A stretch of DNA of 64,000 nt from Sphingomonas kyeonggiensis. Lineage in GTDB: Bacteria > Pseudomonadota > Alphaproteobacteria > Sphingomonadales > Sphingomonadaceae. Shown here piece after piece: positions 61,620 through 64,000 of the stretch. The stretch lies in the NCBI RefSeq assembly GCF_030812785.1, contig NZ_JAUSTJ010000002.1, positions 1,695,711 through 1,759,710 on the forward strand, written 5' to 3'. The position numbers were made by a program, and so were the translations under genes. The stretch's first letter is position 1; each line of letters begins with the position of its first letter. The notes below the pieces were generated by a model that ran no database searches, had not been told where the DNA came from, and saw only the letters and a program-made list of their open reading frames with translations.

Positions 61620-62147
61620 ATGGCCGATCCTTTCGTCGCCGAGATCCGGATCTTCCCGTTCAACTTCGCGCCCAAGGGCTGGGCGTGGTGTGACGGTCAG
61701 CTTCTGCCGCTCTCGCAGAACACCGCGCTCTTCTCGCTGCTCGGCACCACCTATGGCGGCAACGGCAAGAGCAACTTCTCCCTGCCCGATCTCCAGGGCC
61801 GCGCGCCCATGCATCCGGGCCAGGGCCCCGGCCTGTCGCTGCACGATCTCGGCGAGACCGGTGGCAGCGAGACCGTAAGCCTGCTCGAGTCCGAGATACC
61901 GAGCCACAGCCACACGCTGCGCAGCTCGGTGGAAGACGGCACCCAGGGCACGCTGTCCAACGGCGTCACCCTCTCCACCTCGGTCGGCGGCTCGCTCTAC
62001 CAGAGCACGACCAACACCAACCTAGTGACGATGTCGCCCCAGGCGCTCTCGCCAGCCGGCGGCGACGCCCCGCACAACAACATGCAGCCCTATCTGACGA
62101 TGTATTTCTGCATCGCGCTGCAGGGCGTGTTCCCGCCGCGGAGCTAG
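61620..62147 (+). CDS. Tail-collar domain protein 3
   Basis: 175 residues, third paralogue: FAPKGWAWCDGQLLPLSQNT, LLGTTYGGNGKSNFSLPDL, IPSHSHTLRSS, NMQPYLTMYFCIALQGVFPP. ATG start at 61620 with AGGAATT upstream, 13 bp after the second gene. Together the three form one transcription unit with the acetyltransferase gene that follows 16 bp later. Confidence 0.9.
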   Translation: MADPFVAEIRIFPFNFAPKGWAWCDGQLLPLSQNTALFSLLGTTYGGNGKSNFSLPDLQGRAPMHPGQGPGLSLHDLGETGGSETVSLLESEIPSHSHTLRSSVEDGTQGTLSNGVTLSTSVGGSLYQSTTNTNLVTMSPQALSPAGGDAPHNNMQPYLTMYFCIALQGVFPPRS

Positions 62148-62163
62148 GCCGCTCGCCAGCGCC

Positions 62164-62679
62164 ATGCCCCCGCCCCTCCACGCCGCCGCGCGGTTCGCCC
62201 TCAGCTATCGGCCGCTCGCGGCGAAGGACTTCGATTTCATCGAAGCGCTCTATCTTTCCACGCGCGAGGAGGAACTGGCGCTCAGCGAATGGCCGGAGGA
62301 TCAGAAGCGCGCCTTCCTGGTCCAGCAGCACCGCGCGCAGCACCATCATTACCAGACCTATTATCCCAAGGCCGAATGGCTGATCGTCGAGCGGGACGGC
62401 GCGGCGATCGGCCGGCTCTATGTGGATATATGGCCGCGGGAGCTGCGCATCGTCGATATCTCGCTCGTGCCGGTGGCGCGCGGCCAGGGCATCGGCGAAG
62501 CGTTGCTGCGCGACGTGATCGAATGGGCCTCCGCTTCGGGCAAGGGTGTCTCGATCCATGTCGAGAAGTTCAATCCGGCCCGCCATCTCTACCAGCGGCT
62601 TGGCTTCGTCGTCGCCGAGGACAAGGGCGTCTATGACCTGATGGAGCGCGATGTGCCGCGCCCGGAAGTATCGACCTAG
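62164..62679 (+). CDS. GNAT-family N-acetyltransferase
   Basis: 171 residues. The acetyl-CoA-binding loop is VARGQGIGEALL in motif A, after strand ELRIVDISLVP; motif B is NPARHLYQRLGFVV. It follows the third tail-collar gene by 16 bp on the same strand, so it is likely in the operon. It may modify one of its neighbours, but the substrate is unknown. Its stop overlaps the convergent DUF6916 gene by 4 bp. Confidence 0.9.
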   Translation: MPPPLHAAARFALSYRPLAAKDFDFIEALYLSTREEELALSEWPEDQKRAFLVQQHRAQHHHYQTYYPKAEWLIVERDGAAIGRLYVDIWPRELRIVDISLVPVARGQGIGEALLRDVIEWASASGKGVSIHVEKFNPARHLYQRLGFVVAEDKGVYDLMERDVPRPEVST

Positions 62680-62996
62680 AAGAAGATCGCCTCGTAGCGA
62701 ATGCCGCCGTCCTTTAGGCCGACCGGCACGATGAAGATGTCATGCAGGGCGCCATCGATCGGGAAGGCATAGATCGCCTGGGGCAGCCGGGGCTCCGCAG
62801 GCCCCGAGAACTCCAGCTTGAAGCCCCCGCCCTCGCGCGGCGAATGCGGCAGTTCCTGCGCACCGATCAGCGCGAGCGCCTGGACGCCGAAATCGGTCGC
62901 GATCTCAAAGCTTTTGCCGACCCGGGGCTCGAAATCGGCGAGCGTGAGCGGTGCAGACGTATCCTGTGGCAGCGCCGAACCGGTATCTGACGTCAT
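62676..62996 (-). CDS. DUF6916-like protein
   Basis: 106 residues, cytosolic, no signal peptide. The pattern LADFEPRVGKSFEI, GGGFKLEFSGP, LPQAIYAFP, LHDIFIVPVG and a final YEAIFF is what I recall for DUF6916, a small uncharacterised domain often encoded beside tail-collar genes; assignment from memory of the pattern. ATG at 62996 with GGGAGC upstream; longer in-frame starts lack support. Convergent with the acetyltransferase gene and divergent from a second protein of the same type. Confidence 0.75.
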   Translation of the reverse strand: MTSDTGSALPQDTSAPLTLADFEPRVGKSFEIATDFGVQALALIGAQELPHSPREGGGFKLEFSGPAEPRLPQAIYAFPIDGALHDIFIVPVGLKDGGIRYEAIFF

Positions 62997-63193
62997 CTTG
63001 CAAGCTCCCTGGCACGGCTGAGCACCGACGAAGATGCTATAGGCAAACCCCGCCGGCCACGCCAATCCCGCGTTGGGCCGGCGTCCCATAATTCACGACG
63101 TGCAGTGATCGCACCGAAATGGTAGAGAGTGGTTTCGGGGGAAAGGCCGTGCGCAGTCGTCGCATCTGGTCTGGCCGCAGGAAAGCGGAAACA

Positions 63194-63643
63194 ATGACTT
63201 ACAGCTCGCGTCGAGGCTTTGTTGTCGGGGGAATGGTGGTTGCGGCGGGCACGGGAGTGGCTGGCTGCAGCGGCGGATCGGACGCCGGGAGCGTTGTCAC
63301 GCCGACGGCGGGATCCACCCCGACGCCGACCGCTGTGGCGCTCAACGCGACCGAGATCAGCGCATGGGAGAAGCTGGTTGGCTCCGCTTTCCTGATCAGC
63401 ACCGACACGGGCAAGGTTTCCGCCGTCCTGGCCAGCCTCGAGCGCATCACCGATGCCACCCGCCCGTCGGACTTGGGCCGCCATCAGCCTTTCTTTGCCA
63501 CCTTCCAGATGGACCAGCGCCAGGCGCCGGGCGGCGGCAAGACCTATGACGTTTCGCATCCCACGACGGGGGCGTTCCAGCTCTTCCTCGGCATGTCGAG
63601 CGAGGTCCAGGGCAAGAGCGTCCTTACTGCCGTGCTCAACTGA
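63194..63643 (+). CDS. DUF6916-like lipoprotein with TAT-type signal
   Basis: 149 residues. The N-terminus combines a twin-arginine motif (SSRRGFVVGG, Arg6-Arg7) with a lipobox (GVAGC, Cys25), so it is probably a lipid-anchored periplasmic or outer-membrane protein. After a Thr/Pro-rich linker (about 26-48), residues about 54-149 (ISAWEKLVGSAFLIS, HQPFFATFQM, TYDVSHPTTGAFQLFLG, LTAVLN) follow the same plan as the neighbouring DUF6916-like protein. ATG 63194 with AGGAAAG upstream. A terminator lies 73 bp downstream. Confidence 0.75.
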   Translation: MTYSSRRGFVVGGMVVAAGTGVAGCSGGSDAGSVVTPTAGSTPTPTAVALNATEISAWEKLVGSAFLISTDTGKVSAVLASLERITDATRPSDLGRHQPFFATFQMDQRQAPGGGKTYDVSHPTTGAFQLFLGMSSEVQGKSVLTAVLN

Positions 63644-63716
63644 GCGGCGTGACGGCCTCCGGACAGGAGCCGATTCCAACCTTCCGGTTGATCCGCCCCC
63701 AGTTCCCAATGGACAA

Positions 63717-63756
63717 ACAAAAGCCCCGTCAAGTCACTGACTTGCAGGGCTTTTGT
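63717..63756. terminator. Long hairpin terminator after the DUF6916-like lipoprotein gene
   Basis: Outer stem ACAAAAGCCC (63717-63726) / GGGCTTTTGT (63747-63756) with an inner CAAGTCA/TGACTTG pairing, and a T tract on the plus strand. It can work in both directions. Confidence 0.85.
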
Positions 63757-63853
63757 TTACGTTCACCGTGCACATAAAATCCCGCCAGCTGGTAAGGCTG
63801 ACGGGTTGTGGTGTCGGCACAATCCGGGATTTGGTGCGTGCGGCGCGGAAACG

Positions 63854-63880
63854 ACAAAAGCCAGTCCGGACGACTGGCTG
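63854..63880 (-). terminator. Terminator downstream of tRNA-fMet
   Basis: Read on the minus strand, AGCCAGTC / GACTGGCT (63859-63866 paired with 63872-63879) is followed by TTTTG, 27 bp after the tRNA 3' end. Confidence 0.6.
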
Positions 63881-63906
63881 GCTTGTGTTGCGGTCTGCGG
63901 GGCCAT

Positions 63907-63983
<77 letters not shown>

Positions 63984-64000
63984 CCACCGACGAAGTTGGG

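Noticed and set aside
60574..62147. Prophage remnant suggested by the three tail-collar genes
   Set aside because: No integrase, capsid, terminase, lysis or attachment-site features nearby, and neighbours are cellular genes. This family is common outside phages.

Overview
The window reads as chromosomal DNA of a high-GC alphaproteobacterium, most likely a sphingomonad. This is an inference from three things: Caulobacter/Sphingomonas-type TonB-dependent receptors, the codon and GC pattern, and an initiator tRNA with the alphaproteobacterial form of the anticodon stem. No phage, plasmid, insertion sequence or CRISPR signature was found. Most genes are intact and densely packed. The left-most gene is cut by the window edge.

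Layout. (1) 1-5.6 kb: a carbohydrate locus on the minus strand, with a GH3 beta-glucosidase followed by a TonB-dependent receptor (partial), behind two LacI-type operator-like palindromes. (2) 5.7-20.6 kb: a LapG-like transglutaminase-fold protease, divergent from a two-partner secretion pair: a TpsB transporter and a 3,942-residue TpsA exoprotein built of repeated beta-helix cassettes. (3) 20.6-25.6 kb: an AraC regulator divergent from a paoABC-type molybdenum aldehyde oxidoreductase operon, then a REP-like hairpin. (4) 25.8-27.6 kb: two alpha/beta hydrolases. (5) 27.7-31.4 kb: a propeller-type sensor kinase and its NarL-type response regulator. (6) 31.4-34.8 kb: an apparent low-oxygen cluster (ompW, hemN, an FNR-type regulator with a cluster-binding cysteine set, a hemerythrin-like protein) with two FNR-box palindromes. 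(7) 34.9-43.0 kb: an ECF sigma factor / FecR / STN-type TonB-dependent transducer set, continuing into a TAT-exported phospholipase C, a small cytochrome c and a metallophosphoesterase. This looks like a cell-surface-signalled phosphoester scavenging operon. (8) 43.0-60.4 kb: one 17.3-kb reading frame for a giant surface protein with an N-terminal inverse-autotransporter-like barrel and a passenger of about six concatenated beta-helix domains. (9) 60.5-63.7 kb: three tandem tail-collar (microcystin-dependent-protein-like) proteins, a GNAT acetyltransferase and two DUF6916-like proteins. (10) 63.9 kb: tRNA-fMet on the minus strand.

Taken together, the window is dominated by outer-membrane and surface functions. 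The two giant adhesin-like proteins, which use different secretion routes (type Vb and apparently type Ve), occupy about 29.1 kb, or 45% of the sequence. The least understood parts are the giant barrel-plus-beta-helix protein, the adjacent tail-collar/DUF6916 cluster, and the pairing of a LapG-like protease with a two-partner secretion system. All assignments come from reading translations and motifs; no database search or structure prediction was run.
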